64,000 bases of DNA. It comes from CAYWKS01 sp964458935. GTDB lineage: Bacteria > Planctomycetota > Phycisphaerae > Phycisphaerales > Zrk34. A program made the translations under genes and the position numbers. The stretch spans positions 8,188 to 72,187 of the forward strand of contig CAYWKS010000014.1 of NCBI GenBank assembly GCA_964458935.1. The letters are read 5' to 3'. The stretch's first letter is position 1, and the number at the start of each line of letters is the position of its first letter. The notes under the pieces are model-generated. The model saw only the letters and a list, made by a program, of their open reading frames with translations, was not told the DNA's origin and did not search any database. This document shows, in pieces, positions 41,359 to 51,109 of the stretch.

Positions 41359-42963
41359 ATGCTCAGCAGTACTGCTGCGCCGCAGTTGCAGCATGAATCG
41401 GCAAGTGCGGCTGACACAATTCGGGGTCTGCGTGGTCGTGAGGCCTCAACACTGATCGGCGCGTTGCTCGGGCAACGCGGGGTCGCGCTTGCATTAACCG
41501 GGCTGGATGGACGCATCACGCACGCCGGCGAGAAGTTCGCCGAGCTGCTGCGACGATCGGGCGACGATCTGGTCGGGGTTCACGTGGGCGAGCTGGGTCA
41601 TCCGGACGACGCGGACGCCTACCGGCGTCAGGCGTTGGCGCTGGCGCGTGGCGAGGTGGATTCCTACACGGTGGAGCAGCGGTGGCTGCGGCCCGAGGGC
41701 GCGTGCTTCTGGGGCCGCGCGACCGTGACCGCGGCGCGCAGCGCCGAGCCGGGCGGATCGATGGCCGTCTGCATCATCGAGGACGTGGACGCGAGCCGGC
41801 GAATGCAGCGTGAACATGTGGCGCGGCGTCTGGCTCGCCAGAGCCACAAGCGGCTTCGGGCGCTGTTCGATTACGCGCCGGTCCCTGCGCTGCTGTGGCA
41901 GGCGCGGGGCGATGAGCTGGTGCTGCGCGAGCTGAACCGGGCGGCGATGCAACTAACCGAATCGAAGGGCGCGGAGCTGCTCGGTCGGACGGCGAGGGCG
42001 CTGTACCACGACGAGCCGACGCTGCTGCGGGCCTTGTACGATTGCCTGGGGGGGCAGGTGACGCCCTCGTGGGAAACCGACTACCGGATGCGCAGCACGG
42101 GGCAGGTCAAGCCACTGCGGATCACCTGCGCGGCGATCGGCCGTGGCATGGTGATCGAGTACCTGGAAGACATGAGCGACCGCCTGGCGGCGGAGCAGCG
42201 TAGCCGGCGTTACATGGACGAGCTGCTTCACGTGAAGCGGATCGCCGGGCAGGCGAAGCTGCTGGCGTCGCTGGTGCACGAGGTGGCGCAGCCGATCACC
42301 GCGGTGACGAACTACATCCACGCGGCGCGGTGCGGGGTGGAGCTGGGGCACGATCGGGCCCTGGTAGGCGAGGCGTTGGACGCGGCGGCGGACGAGAGCC
42401 GGCGGATGCAGCAGGTCTTCACGCGTGTGCGGGGTCTGCTGAAGCACCGTGAGTCGCACGCGGTCCCGACGGACCTGCGGGTGCTGGCCGAGGGGGTGAT
42501 GCGGCGTCTTCGCGCGGGGGCGCCGGGCGGGGCGGAGTTGATCCTCGACGCGCCCGAGGACCTGCCGCGGGTCGTGGCCGACCCGCTCCAGATCGAGCAG
42601 GCGCTGACGAACCTGGTGCGCAATGCGGTGGAGGCGGTGGCCGACGAGCCGGCCGGCCGCCGCGGGGTCATCGTGCAGCTTCACCCGCTGGACAACGGCC
42701 GGCTGCAGGTCGCGGTGATCGATCGCGGCCCGGGCCTCGACGCCGACCAGGCCCAGCGGGTCTTCGAGCCGTTCTTCTCGACCAAGCCCCAGGGCTTGGG
42801 CATGGGCCTGAGCGTGTGCCAGACGATCGTGGAGAGCCATGGCGGGCGCTTGAGGCTGGAGACGCCGGCCGGCGGCGGGTGTGCGTTCCGCTTCGACCTG
42901 CCGACGTGCTGCGCGTTGCGTGAAGCGCACGACGAACCGATACCCGACCAGGAAGCGGCCTGA
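41359..42963 (+). CDS. PAS-domain sensor histidine kinase (FixL/TodS-like)
   Basis: 534 aa, no membrane helix, so soluble. Two PAS folds: about 42-145 (GVALALTGLDGRITHAGEKFAELL...HPDDADAYRR...RWLRPEGACFWG) and about 165-275. The HisKA-type box has His307 in LASLVHEVAQPITAVTNYI, then the ATPase domain with N-box QALTNLVRNAVEA, G1 DRGPGLD and G2 GLGMGLSV. The FixJ-like regulator gene follows 20 bp later. No haem-binding residue could be confirmed. The preceding intergenic stretch is AT-rich (ATAGTTTCTCAATTC near 41285), likely promoter-bearing. Confidence 0.9.
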   Translation: MLSSTAAPQLQHESASAADTIRGLRGREASTLIGALLGQRGVALALTGLDGRITHAGEKFAELLRRSGDDLVGVHVGELGHPDDADAYRRQALALARGEVDSYTVEQRWLRPEGACFWGRATVTAARSAEPGGSMAVCIIEDVDASRRMQREHVARRLARQSHKRLRALFDYAPVPALLWQARGDELVLRELNRAAMQLTESKGAELLGRTARALYHDEPTLLRALYDCLGGQVTPSWETDYRMRSTGQVKPLRITCAAIGRGMVIEYLEDMSDRLAAEQRSRRYMDELLHVKRIAGQAKLLASLVHEVAQPITAVTNYIHAARCGVELGHDRALVGEALDAAADESRRMQQVFTRVRGLLKHRESHAVPTDLRVLAEGVMRRLRAGAPGGAELILDAPEDLPRVVADPLQIEQALTNLVRNAVEAVADEPAGRRGVIVQLHPLDNGRLQVAVIDRGPGLDADQAQRVFEPFFSTKPQGLGMGLSVCQTIVESHGGRLRLETPAGGGCAFRFDLPTCCALREAHDEPIPDQEAA

Positions 42964-42983
42964 TCATCAGGGGGGGCCCTGTA

Positions 42984-43676
42984 ATGGATTGCGTTCATGT
43001 GGTTGATGATGACGTTGCGATTCGCCGCTCGCTGGCGGCGCTCTTGCTGACGATCGGCGTGGGGTGCGAGGCTCACGCGGGGGGCGAGGCGTTCTTCGAG
43101 GAGTTCGAGCCCGAGGGTTGCGCGGCGGTGCTGGTGGACGTGCGGATGCCGGGGATGAGCGGCCACCAGGTGCTGGCGCGGCTGGGCGAGCGGGCCGACG
43201 CGCCGCCGGCGGTGGTGATGTCGGGCGTGAGCGAGATCGACGACGCGGTCCGGGCGATGAAGGCCGGCGCGTTCGACTTTCTGGAGAAGCCGCTGCGCCC
43301 GTCGCGGGTGCTGGACACGGTCCAGCTTGCGATCGCCGCGGGCCGTCAGCAGCGACACCTGCGTCGCCATGGCGAGCAGGTAAGGGCGCGGCTGGGGGCG
43401 CTGAGCCCTCGGGAGCGCGAGGTGCTGCGGCTGATCGTCGCCGGCTTGGCCAACAAGCAGATCGCCGGTCAGATGGGGCTGAGCCAGCGGACGGTGGAGT
43501 TTCACCGCAATCACGTGATGCAGAAGATGGCGGCCGATAGCCTGGCCCACCTGGTTCGGATGGTCGCGGTCTGCCCGGCGGTGACGGGCGCGGGGTGCTG
43601 CGTCGGGGCGACGGATGGGGGCTTCGACGACCGCGGGTGCGGCGCCGAGGCGTGCCGAACGGCGATCGTCGCCTGA
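42984..43676 (+). CDS. FixJ-family response regulator
   Basis: 230 aa. N-terminal receiver (VDDDVAIRRSL, phospho-acceptor Asp52 in VLVDVRMPGMSG, Lys in FLEKPLRP) and a C-terminal LuxR-type helix-turn-helix (LSPREREVLRLIVAGLANKQIAGQMGLSQRTVEFHRNHVMQKM). It is the evident partner of the upstream kinase and may control the porin and che genes that follow. About 30 extra residues rich in Cys and Gly follow the HTH. Confidence 0.92.
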   Translation: MDCVHVVDDDVAIRRSLAALLLTIGVGCEAHAGGEAFFEEFEPEGCAAVLVDVRMPGMSGHQVLARLGERADAPPAVVMSGVSEIDDAVRAMKAGAFDFLEKPLRPSRVLDTVQLAIAAGRQQRHLRRHGEQVRARLGALSPREREVLRLIVAGLANKQIAGQMGLSQRTVEFHRNHVMQKMAADSLAHLVRMVAVCPAVTGAGCCVGATDGGFDDRGCGAEACRTAIVA

Positions 43677-43882
43677 ACGCGACCTGAGTTCAACAACCAT
43701 TCGGGGCGACACGCAAGACCGGATTTGTTGTGCGCGCGGGCGGCGGGGTTGCGCATCGCGAAGCGGCGCTGCGGGAAGTACGTGCCGCGGCGTGCAGAAG
43801 TACGCGTTGACGGGCTTCGCTGGTCTTCCGATTCATGGGGCAACGTCTGAGACATGCCCTATTCGAACTCGGAGAACCTGTG

Positions 43883-45187
43883 ATGCGTTACCTGATCGCG
43901 ATGCTGCTGATCGTTGCCGGCGCGGCCGCCGCCGCCCCGGCCCAAACCATCGAACAGATGCAAGCGCTGGTGGCGCGTCAGCAGGCGCAGCTCGACCAGC
44001 AGGCGGAGGCGCTGGACCGGCTGCAGTCGCAGTTGAGCGACGACTGGATGGACGGCCGGCGCGCCGAGCAGGTCAAGGCGCTGGTGCGTGAGGTGCTCGC
44101 CGACGCCGAGACGCGGGCGAGCCTGCTTGACAGCCCGATCACGGCGGGGCACGACGGGTCGTTCTTCGTGGCGAGCGCCGACGGGATGAACCGGCTGAAC
44201 TTCAAGGGCCTGCTGCAGGCGCGGTACGTCTTCAACCACCAGGAGAACGCGCCGGACGACGACGACCGCGGGGGGTTCGAGATCGGCCGCACGCGATTCA
44301 GCTTCTCCGGGCACGTCATCGACCCGTCGTGGCAGTTCATGATCTGGACCGGTCACCACTTCAACGGCGACGCGATGCTGCTGGACGCGTGGATCAAGAA
44401 GGTGCTCGACGACAACTGGTCGGTGACGGCGGGCCAGTTCAAGGTGCCGTTCTGGCGGGAGTGGCTGGTCTCGGAGACGCGTCAGCAATTCGTGGAGCGT
44501 TCGCTGCTGAACGCGTTCAGCGGCAGCTACACGCAGGGCGTCAAGGTCGATTACAGCAACGAGCGGCTTCACGCGACGTTCGCGTTCACCGACGGCGCGG
44601 GGAACCTGAACCGGAGCTGGGACACGGAGGACACGGACGTGGCGTTGACCGGCCGCGCCGAGTGGCTGGTGTTCGGCGACTGGAAGCAGTACGGGCAGTT
44701 TGAATCGTGGCGTGACGACGAGCAGCCGATGCTCGTGCTGGGCGCGGCGGTGCACTACCAGGAAGGCGAGTCGGGCACGGTGACCGACGAGACGGACCTG
44801 CTCCGTTGGACGGTGGACGGGTCGCTGGAGTTCGGCGGGGCGAACCTGTTCGCCGCCGTGGTCGGCGACCACGTGGACAACGGGGTCGCGAACGACCGGA
44901 TCGGCACGCTGGTGCAGGGCGGCTATTTCATCACCGACAAGGTCGAGCTGATCGCCCGGTACGAATGGGCCGACCTCGACCAGGCCGTCGACGAGACGCT
45001 GAGCATCGCGACGGTGGGCGTGAACTACTTCTTCGCCAAGCACCGTGCCCGGTGGACCCTCGACGTCGGCTACGCGTTCGAGCCGGTCTCCGGCACGATC
45101 GATTCGACCTTCGCCGGCTACCGCGCCGACAGCGTGGGCGAGTCGGGCCAGACCGTCGTCCGCACGCAGATGCAACTGGTCTTCTGA
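43883..45187 (+). CDS. Phosphate-selective porin O/P family protein
   Basis: 434 aa. Signal peptide MRYLIAMLLIVAGAAAAAPAQ, then a short coiled coil (IEQMQALVARQQAQLDQQAEALDRLQSQL), then an outer-membrane beta-barrel with the Porin_O_P pattern: LNFKGLLQARYVFNHQE, FEIGRTRFSFSGHVIDPSWQFMIW, KKVLDDNWSVTAGQFKVPFWREWLVS, and repeated amphipathic strands ending in the aromatic QLVF terminus. GGAG precedes the start. Substrate selectivity cannot be read from sequence; phosphate is only the family's name. It sits between the two-component genes and the receptor. Confidence 0.87.
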   Translation: MRYLIAMLLIVAGAAAAAPAQTIEQMQALVARQQAQLDQQAEALDRLQSQLSDDWMDGRRAEQVKALVREVLADAETRASLLDSPITAGHDGSFFVASADGMNRLNFKGLLQARYVFNHQENAPDDDDRGGFEIGRTRFSFSGHVIDPSWQFMIWTGHHFNGDAMLLDAWIKKVLDDNWSVTAGQFKVPFWREWLVSETRQQFVERSLLNAFSGSYTQGVKVDYSNERLHATFAFTDGAGNLNRSWDTEDTDVALTGRAEWLVFGDWKQYGQFESWRDDEQPMLVLGAAVHYQEGESGTVTDETDLLRWTVDGSLEFGGANLFAAVVGDHVDNGVANDRIGTLVQGGYFITDKVELIARYEWADLDQAVDETLSIATVGVNYFFAKHRARWTLDVGYAFEPVSGTIDSTFAGYRADSVGESGQTVVRTQMQLVF

Positions 45188-45263
45188 CCGCAGTCGTCCC
45201 GAGTCATCGCACCGGATCAGCAACCCAACATTCCGCACCACTTTGAGCAAGGAAACACACCCG

Positions 45264-47294
45264 ATGAGCATGATCACACGAACCTTCACGAACGGCAGCA
45301 TCGCCAAGCGGATCGCGCTGGTGGCGGGCGGCATGACCGCCCTGTCGATCGCCCTCCTGACCGTGGTGGCCGTCGGCCGCGCCACCGACAGCCTGGAGGA
45401 CCTGGGCATGGCGAACCTGACGCAGGTCGCCACGGACGCCCAGAGCATGTGCAAGGCCCAGCACGAAGTCATCAAGGCCAAGATCGCGAGCGACCTGCAC
45501 ACCGCGGAGAACGCGATGCGGATCGCCGGCAAGATCGACGGCGATCTGGGCGACCACGTCCGCGTGGACGAGCAGACGGTGCGGGTCGGCGCGCACAACG
45601 TGCCGGTCCTTTACGTCGGCGCCCACGCGGTCACGAACGACACGCGGGTGGTCGACGCGGTGAAGGACCAGGCCGGCGCCCTGTGCAGCATCTTCCAGGT
45701 CGTCGACGGCCGCCTGGTCCGCACGGCGACCAACGTGACCGACGGCAGCGGCGAGCGGCAGTTGGGCAGCACGATCGAGCCCGGCTCGCCCGTGCATGAG
45801 GCCATCATGGCCGGCAAGCCGTACACCGGCACCAACCGCATCGGCAGCGAACGGATCGAGGCGCTGTACCGGCCCCTGCGGGACAACACCGGCCGGGTCG
45901 TGGCGGCGATCGGCGTGGCGCTGGCCCACAACGAGTTCGCGGCGCTCCGCGACGCGCTGGAAGGCATCCAGCTCGGCGAGAGCGGCTACCTCTGGGCGAT
46001 CGACTCCGAAGGCACCTTCGTGCTGCACCCCGAGAAGCTGGGCGGCAACGCGTCGCAGCACGCGTTCATCCAGGAGATGATGCGTGAGAAGACCGGCTCG
46101 ATCTCGTACGAGTGGGAGGGCCGGACCAAGCTCGGCAGCTACAGCTACTACGAGCCGTTCGACTGGATCATCGGCGCCACCGCGTATGCCGACGAGTTCA
46201 GCGCCCCGGTGGTGGAGCTGCGGAACTGGCTGGTGACGTCGGCGGTGATCTTCTTCGCGGTCACGGCGGTGCTGGCCTGGTACATCGGCCGCCGCATCGC
46301 CGCGGGTATCAACAAGGTCACGCTCGCCATCCACGACATCGCGCAGGGCGAGGGCGACCTGACCCAGCGTCTGCCGGTGGACAGCAACGACGAGGTCGGC
46401 AAGCTCGCCAAGGGCTTCAACCAGTTCGTGCAGAAGATCCACGACATCATCGCCGAGGTCGCCGGGGCGACGGGCGAGGTCTCGGCCGCCGCGACGGAGA
46501 TCGCCGCCTCGAGCGAGCAGATGGCCAGCGGCATGAGGCAGCAGACCGAGCAGACCACGCAGGTCTCCAGCGCCGTCGAGGAGATGAGCAGCACCGTGGT
46601 CGAGGTCGCCCGCAAGAGCGCCGACGCCGCAGGGACCGCCGAGGGCGCCGGCCAGCAGGCCAACGAGGGCGGCCAGGTCGTCTCGCAGACCGTCGAGGGC
46701 ATGCGGGCGATCGCCGACGTGGTCAACCAGTCAGCCGCGGCGATCAACGAGCTGGGCAAGCGCGGCGAGCAGATCGGCCAGATCATCGAGGTGATCAACG
46801 ACATCGCCGACCAGACGAACCTGCTGGCGTTGAACGCGGCGATCGAGGCGGCGCGGGCCGGCGAGCACGGCCGCGGGTTCGCCGTCGTCGCCGACGAGGT
46901 CCGCAAGCTCGCCGAGCGGACCACCCAGGCGACCGAGGAGGTCGCCGAGTCGATCAAGGCGATCCAGGAGGAGACCAACGCCGCCGTCCAGCGGATGGGC
47001 AGCGGCACCGAGCGGGTCACCGAGGGCGTCAGCCTCGCCGAGCAGGCCGGCCACAGCCTCCAGAAGATCGTCGAGGGCTCGAAGAACGTGGCCACGATGA
47101 TCCAGTCGATCGCCGCGGCCAGCGAGGAGCAGAGCTCCGCGGCCGAGCAGATCAGCCGCAACGTCGAATCCATCAACGCCGTGACGAGGGAGTCGGCCGA
47201 GGGCGCCAACCAGGCCGCGGCCGCCGCGTCCCAGCTCAGCACCAAGGCCGAGCAACTGCAACGACTCGTCGGGCAGTTCAAGATCGAGCAATAG
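45264..47294 (+). CDS. Methyl-accepting chemotaxis protein with periplasmic Cache domain
   Basis: 676 aa. TM1 (IALVAGGMTALSIALLTVVAVG), a large periplasmic sensor with a Cache_3/Cache_2 pattern (RVGAHNVPVLYVGAHAVT, then GESGYLWAIDSEGTFVLHPE...YYEPFDWIIGATAY), TM2 (SAVIFFAVTAVLAWYIG), HAMP, and a long coiled-coil signalling domain with the tip EVINDIADQTNLLALNAAIEAARAGEHGRGFAVVADEVRKLAERT. Methylation-type Glu/Gln pairs are present. No C-terminal NWETF-like CheR tether; it ends QFKIEQ. It is the only receptor in the cluster. AAGGAA precedes the ATG. Confidence 0.95.
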   Translation: MSMITRTFTNGSIAKRIALVAGGMTALSIALLTVVAVGRATDSLEDLGMANLTQVATDAQSMCKAQHEVIKAKIASDLHTAENAMRIAGKIDGDLGDHVRVDEQTVRVGAHNVPVLYVGAHAVTNDTRVVDAVKDQAGALCSIFQVVDGRLVRTATNVTDGSGERQLGSTIEPGSPVHEAIMAGKPYTGTNRIGSERIEALYRPLRDNTGRVVAAIGVALAHNEFAALRDALEGIQLGESGYLWAIDSEGTFVLHPEKLGGNASQHAFIQEMMREKTGSISYEWEGRTKLGSYSYYEPFDWIIGATAYADEFSAPVVELRNWLVTSAVIFFAVTAVLAWYIGRRIAAGINKVTLAIHDIAQGEGDLTQRLPVDSNDEVGKLAKGFNQFVQKIHDIIAEVAGATGEVSAAATEIAASSEQMASGMRQQTEQTTQVSSAVEEMSSTVVEVARKSADAAGTAEGAGQQANEGGQVVSQTVEGMRAIADVVNQSAAAINELGKRGEQIGQIIEVINDIADQTNLLALNAAIEAARAGEHGRGFAVVADEVRKLAERTTQATEEVAESIKAIQEETNAAVQRMGSGTERVTEGVSLAEQAGHSLQKIVEGSKNVATMIQSIAAASEEQSSAAEQISRNVESINAVTRESAEGANQAAAAASQLSTKAEQLQRLVGQFKIEQ

Positions 47295-47319
47295 CCGTGG
47301 GGTCGGATGGTTCGGTGCG

Positions 47320-47364
47320 CCCGGGGCGGGGATTCAACGCCCGCCCCGACGCACCCGCCCCGGG
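47320..47364 (+). terminator. Strong GC hairpin after the chemoreceptor
   Basis: An 11-bp perfect stem, CCCGGGGCGGG (47320-47330) with CCCGCCCCGGG (47354-47364), and a 23-nt loop. No T-run. It could lower transcription into cheW or stabilise the receptor mRNA. Confidence 0.5.
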
Positions 47365-47515
47365 TCGCCCGGACCGCTCCGACGCCCCCCGACGCTCGAT
47401 CGAACATCGTCTTCTTCACCCCACCACGGGGCCCACAGCCCCACGCACCGTTCTGTCGGCTGACCCTGGCGGAACGGCTTTGAGGACCCGGACCTTCACC
47501 GCAAGGAGTCGCATC

Positions 47516-48058
47516 ATGCAGGCCACCGCCACACCCAACGCCCACGACCGTCACCTGTCCGACCGCAAGCTCAGCGAGTCCGCGGCCGTCGGCGCCGAGC
47601 AGCTCCAACTGGTCACCTTCGAGCTCGGCGATGAGGAGTTCGCCATCGACATCCTCGCCGTCCGCGAGATCAACCGCATGCTCCAGATCACCCGCGTCCC
47701 GCAGACCAGCGACGACGTCGAGGGCGTGATCAACCTCCGCGGGCACATCATCCCCGTGGTCGACCTCCGCACCCGGTTCAACATGCCCAAGGTCGAGACC
47801 GGCTCGGAGAGCCGCATCGTCGTCGTCGACGTCAACGACCGCACCGTCGGGTTCATCGTCGACAAGGTGCACGAGGTCCTGCGGATCAACGCCGCGATCG
47901 TGGAGGAAGCGCCGGGGCTGGCGTCGAACGTCGACAGCGACTACATCCAGGGCGTCGGCAAGCTGGACGACCGGCTGCTGATCCTGATCGATCTGCAGAA
48001 GCTGTTCACGCGGCAGCAGCTCCGCGCCATCGACACCGCCGTCGAAGAGGCGTCCTGA
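47516..48058 (+). CDS. cheW: Chemotaxis coupling protein
   Basis: 180 aa. Links receptors to CheA. After a 25-residue disordered N-terminus the CheW fold is complete: LQLVTFELGDEEFAIDILAVREI, ITRVPQTSDDVEGVINLRGHIIPVVDLRTRFNMP, VGFIVDKVHEVLRI, and IQGVGKLDDRLLILIDLQKLF. AAGGAG precedes the ATG at a good distance. The 221-bp gap from the receptor holds the GC hairpin. Confidence 0.95.
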   Translation: MQATATPNAHDRHLSDRKLSESAAVGAEQLQLVTFELGDEEFAIDILAVREINRMLQITRVPQTSDDVEGVINLRGHIIPVVDLRTRFNMPKVETGSESRIVVVDVNDRTVGFIVDKVHEVLRINAAIVEEAPGLASNVDSDYIQGVGKLDDRLLILIDLQKLFTRQQLRAIDTAVEEAS

Positions 48059-48107
48059 ACCCGCGTACGCCGTCCGACCGCCGAACACCACCCCTCTGAG
48101 ATGTTCC

Positions 48108-48974
48108 ATGCCGATCGACACACTCACCCTGACCGACTCGGCCTTCCAGAGCCTGCGGAAGATCATCTACGACCGCAGCGGCATCTGGTTCGCTGACACC
48201 AAGAAATACGTGCTGGAGAGCCGGCTGTCCCGGCGGCTGCAGGAACTCGACATCGACGACTTCGAGCAGTACGTCATGCTGCTGACGATCGGGCCCTACC
48301 GGGAAGACGAGTTCCAGCAGATGTTCAATCGCATCACGATCAACGAGACCAGCTTCTTCCGCAACGGCCCACAGATGACCTACTTCGAGCAGCGGGTGCT
48401 GCCGCAGCTCATCGACACCCGCCGGGGCGACAAGCGGCTGCGGATCTGGTCGGCGGCGTGCGCCAGCGGCGAGGAGCCCTACAGCCTCGCCATCCAGGTG
48501 CACCGCACGCTCGGCGTGCGGCTGGCCGACTGGTGCATCGAGATCCTCGGCACCGACATCTCCGAGAAGGTGTTGATGGCGGCGCAGCGGGGCGTCTATT
48601 CCGACTACGCCCTGTCGAGCACCGACGCCCTGGTCCGCGCCCGCTACTTCCGCGAGTGCGAGGGCGGCCGCGAGATCGACCCCACCATCCGCTCCATGGT
48701 CACCTTCGAGAAGCTCAACCTCAAGGATGCGGTCGCGGCGCGGCGGCACGGCACGTGGGACGTGATCTTCTGCCGCAACGTCATGATCTACTTCGACGAC
48801 GCGATGAAACAGCACACACTCAAACTCTTCGACCAGACGCTGGCCCACGACGGCTGGCTGTTCATCGGGCACAGCGAGTCGCTGCGGGGGTGCGGGATGT
48901 TCCAGCCCGCGCTCGACGCCCAGAGCTTCGCCTACACCAAGCCGGCCAGGAGAAAAGATGATGTCCGACGCTGA
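48108..48974 (+). CDS. cheR: Chemotaxis protein methyltransferase
   Basis: 288 aa. SAM-dependent methylation of receptor glutamates. The N-terminal helical domain (FQSLRKIIYDRSGIWFADTKKYVLESRLSRRL) and the SAM domain (RIWSAACASGEEPYSLAI, ILGTDISEKVL, VIFCRNVMIYFDDAMKQHTLKLF, HSESL) are present. It overlaps cheA by 17 bp. Since the receptor lacks a pentapeptide tether, methylation would be untethered. Confidence 0.95.
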   Translation: MPIDTLTLTDSAFQSLRKIIYDRSGIWFADTKKYVLESRLSRRLQELDIDDFEQYVMLLTIGPYREDEFQQMFNRITINETSFFRNGPQMTYFEQRVLPQLIDTRRGDKRLRIWSAACASGEEPYSLAIQVHRTLGVRLADWCIEILGTDISEKVLMAAQRGVYSDYALSSTDALVRARYFRECEGGREIDPTIRSMVTFEKLNLKDAVAARRHGTWDVIFCRNVMIYFDDAMKQHTLKLFDQTLAHDGWLFIGHSESLRGCGMFQPALDAQSFAYTKPARRKDDVRR

Positions 48975-51090
48975 ACTGACCAATACCGAGCTGTTGCAGG
49001 ACTTCGTCAGCGAGTCCACCGAGCTGATCGAGGCGGTCGACCAGGACCTGGTCGCGCTCGAGCAGGCGCCCGACGACCGCGGGCTGCTGGACCAGATCTT
49101 CCGCGCCTTGCACACGATCAAGGGCTCGTCCAGCTTCCTGGGGCTGGACGCGTTGACGGCCTTCGCGCACGCGGCGGAGGATGCGCTGAACGCGTTGCGG
49201 AAGGGCGCGGTCCGGGCGGACGCGGCCTGCATGGACGCCCTGCTCCGCGCCGCCGACGTGGTCCGCACCCAGATCGCCGCCGTCGCCGCCGGCGACGCAC
49301 CGCCCGCCGGGCCGGAGGACCTGATCGCGCTGCTGCAGTCGATCGCCAACGAGCCGGGCGAACCCGGCGAGGCGGCGCGCGACGGGCGGCCGGGCGCCGC
49401 GGGCGAGCCGGCCGGCCCCGACCAGCCGTTGCAACTGCCCGAATCGAAACTGGAGCTGCTGCCGTTCATGGTGGACGACCTCAAGTCCAACCTGCAGAAG
49501 GTCTCGCAGCAGTTGGCCGAGTACGACCCGGGCTCGGCCGCGTCGATCGCCGACGCGGTGGACGAGCTGATTCGCTCCTCGGAGTTCTTCGAGGTCTCGA
49601 CGATCGTGGAGGAGCTGACGGCGTTGCACGATGCGCTGATGGCCGTCCACGAGCACGAGTCGCGGGCGGTGCGTGTCGTGCCGGAGGCCGAGCGGCTGAT
49701 CGCGCTGCTTCAGCGGCGCGTCGACGCCCTGTCCGAGCGGCGCTTGCTGAACGTGGACGCGACCGAGGTCCGCGACGCGCTGGATCGTGCCGCCGCCGGC
49801 CACCCGGTCGCCGACGCGGCCGCGGTCGCGGCGACGAGCGCTGCCGCCCCGGCCGGCCGCCCCGGTCCCGACGACGCCAATAACGCCGCCCGCGGCGAGC
49901 GGACCATCCGCGTGGACGTGGATCGGCTGGAGACCCTGCTGAACCTCGTGGGCGAGCTGGTGCTGCAGAAGAACCGGGTCGCGGCGTTGGGGCGGCGGGT
50001 GGAGAGCCTGCGGATCGATTCGGAGCTGGCCGACGAACTCGACCAGGCCGGCAGCGACCTCGACCGCGTGACGGCTGACCTGCAGATGAGCGTGATGAAG
50101 ACGCGGATGCAGCCGCTGAGCAAGCTGTTCAGCCGCTACCCGCGGATGGTCCGCGACCTGGCACGGGCGACGGGCAAGCAACTGCGTTTGGAGGTCGAAG
50201 GCGGCGAGACCGAGGTCGACAAGTCGGTGCTCGAAGGTCTGGGTGATCCGCTGGTGCACATCCTGCGGAACAGCGGCGACCATGGCATCGAGCCGACCGA
50301 CGAGCGCGTCGCCGCGGGCAAGGACGCGTGCGGCACGGTCCGCATCGCCGCCTGGCACGAGGGCAGCCACGTGATCGTCGAGATCAGCGACGACGGCCGC
50401 GGGCTCGACCCCGGCAAGATCGCCGCCAGCGCCCAGGCCAAGGGCATGGTCACCGCCGAGCAGCTCCAGGGCATGTCCGACCGGGACATCCTGAGCCTGA
50501 TCTTCAAGCCCGGGTTCAGCACGGCCCACAACGTCTCGAACATCTCCGGCCGCGGCGTCGGCATGGACGTGGTCCGCAGCAACATCGTGCGGATGAACGG
50601 GCTGGTCGACGTGCGATCGGAGCCGGGGGCGGGGACGACGGTCACGATCCGCATCCCGCTGACCGTGGCGATCATGCCGGCGATGATGGTCCGGGTCGGG
50701 GCGGCGATGTACGCCCTGCCGCTGCCCAACGTGGTGGAGATCTTCCGCCCGGAGATGGGGCAGGTCCGCCACATCGGCGGTCGGCCGTCGATGCGTGTGC
50801 GGGACCGCGTGCTGCCCGTGCTCAACCTCTCCGTCCTGTTCGGCGTGCCCGAGGCCGATCGCTCCGCTCCCGTCGCGGTCGTGCTGGCGCTCGGGGAACG
50901 CCGCGTCGTCCTGCTGGTCGACGGGCTGGTCGGCCAGCAGGAGATCGTGATCAAGCCCATCGACGAATGCGTCGGCCAGGGCGGGCTGGTCGGCGGCGCG
51001 ACGGTTCGTGACGACGGCGGCGTGAGCCTGATCCTCGATGTTCCAGCGATATTCGAAACCGTCACCCACACGGCGCCCGTCGCCGCCTGA
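48958..51090 (+). CDS. cheA: Chemotaxis histidine kinase CheA
   Basis: 710 aa. P1 phosphotransfer domain with His52 (IFRALHTIKGSSSFLG). Residues about 165-275 look like a second helical, Hpt-like bundle without a usable His (IADAVDELIRSSEFFEVSTIVEEL); no clear P2. P3 dimerisation (IRVDVDRLETLLNLVGELVLQKNRV), P4 kinase (VEKSVLEGLGDPLVHILRNSGDHGIE type N-box, DDGRGLD, GRGVGMDVV), and a P5 CheW-like domain (IMPAMMVRVGAAMYALPLPNVVEIF). Start shared with ATG at 48961. AGGAGA precedes it. Confidence 0.95.
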   Translation: MMSDAELTNTELLQDFVSESTELIEAVDQDLVALEQAPDDRGLLDQIFRALHTIKGSSSFLGLDALTAFAHAAEDALNALRKGAVRADAACMDALLRAADVVRTQIAAVAAGDAPPAGPEDLIALLQSIANEPGEPGEAARDGRPGAAGEPAGPDQPLQLPESKLELLPFMVDDLKSNLQKVSQQLAEYDPGSAASIADAVDELIRSSEFFEVSTIVEELTALHDALMAVHEHESRAVRVVPEAERLIALLQRRVDALSERRLLNVDATEVRDALDRAAAGHPVADAAAVAATSAAAPAGRPGPDDANNAARGERTIRVDVDRLETLLNLVGELVLQKNRVAALGRRVESLRIDSELADELDQAGSDLDRVTADLQMSVMKTRMQPLSKLFSRYPRMVRDLARATGKQLRLEVEGGETEVDKSVLEGLGDPLVHILRNSGDHGIEPTDERVAAGKDACGTVRIAAWHEGSHVIVEISDDGRGLDPGKIAASAQAKGMVTAEQLQGMSDRDILSLIFKPGFSTAHNVSNISGRGVGMDVVRSNIVRMNGLVDVRSEPGAGTTVTIRIPLTVAIMPAMMVRVGAAMYALPLPNVVEIFRPEMGQVRHIGGRPSMRVRDRVLPVLNLSVLFGVPEADRSAPVAVVLALGERRVVLLVDGLVGQQEIVIKPIDECVGQGGLVGGATVRDDGGVSLILDVPAIFETVTHTAPVAA

Positions 51091-51109
51091 CTTGTTTAAA
51101 GGAAGCATC

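Noticed and set aside
47320..47364. GC hairpin as a possible CRISPR repeat or small-RNA gene
   Set aside because: There is only one copy and no spacing pattern; it is better read as a hairpin between the receptor gene and cheW.
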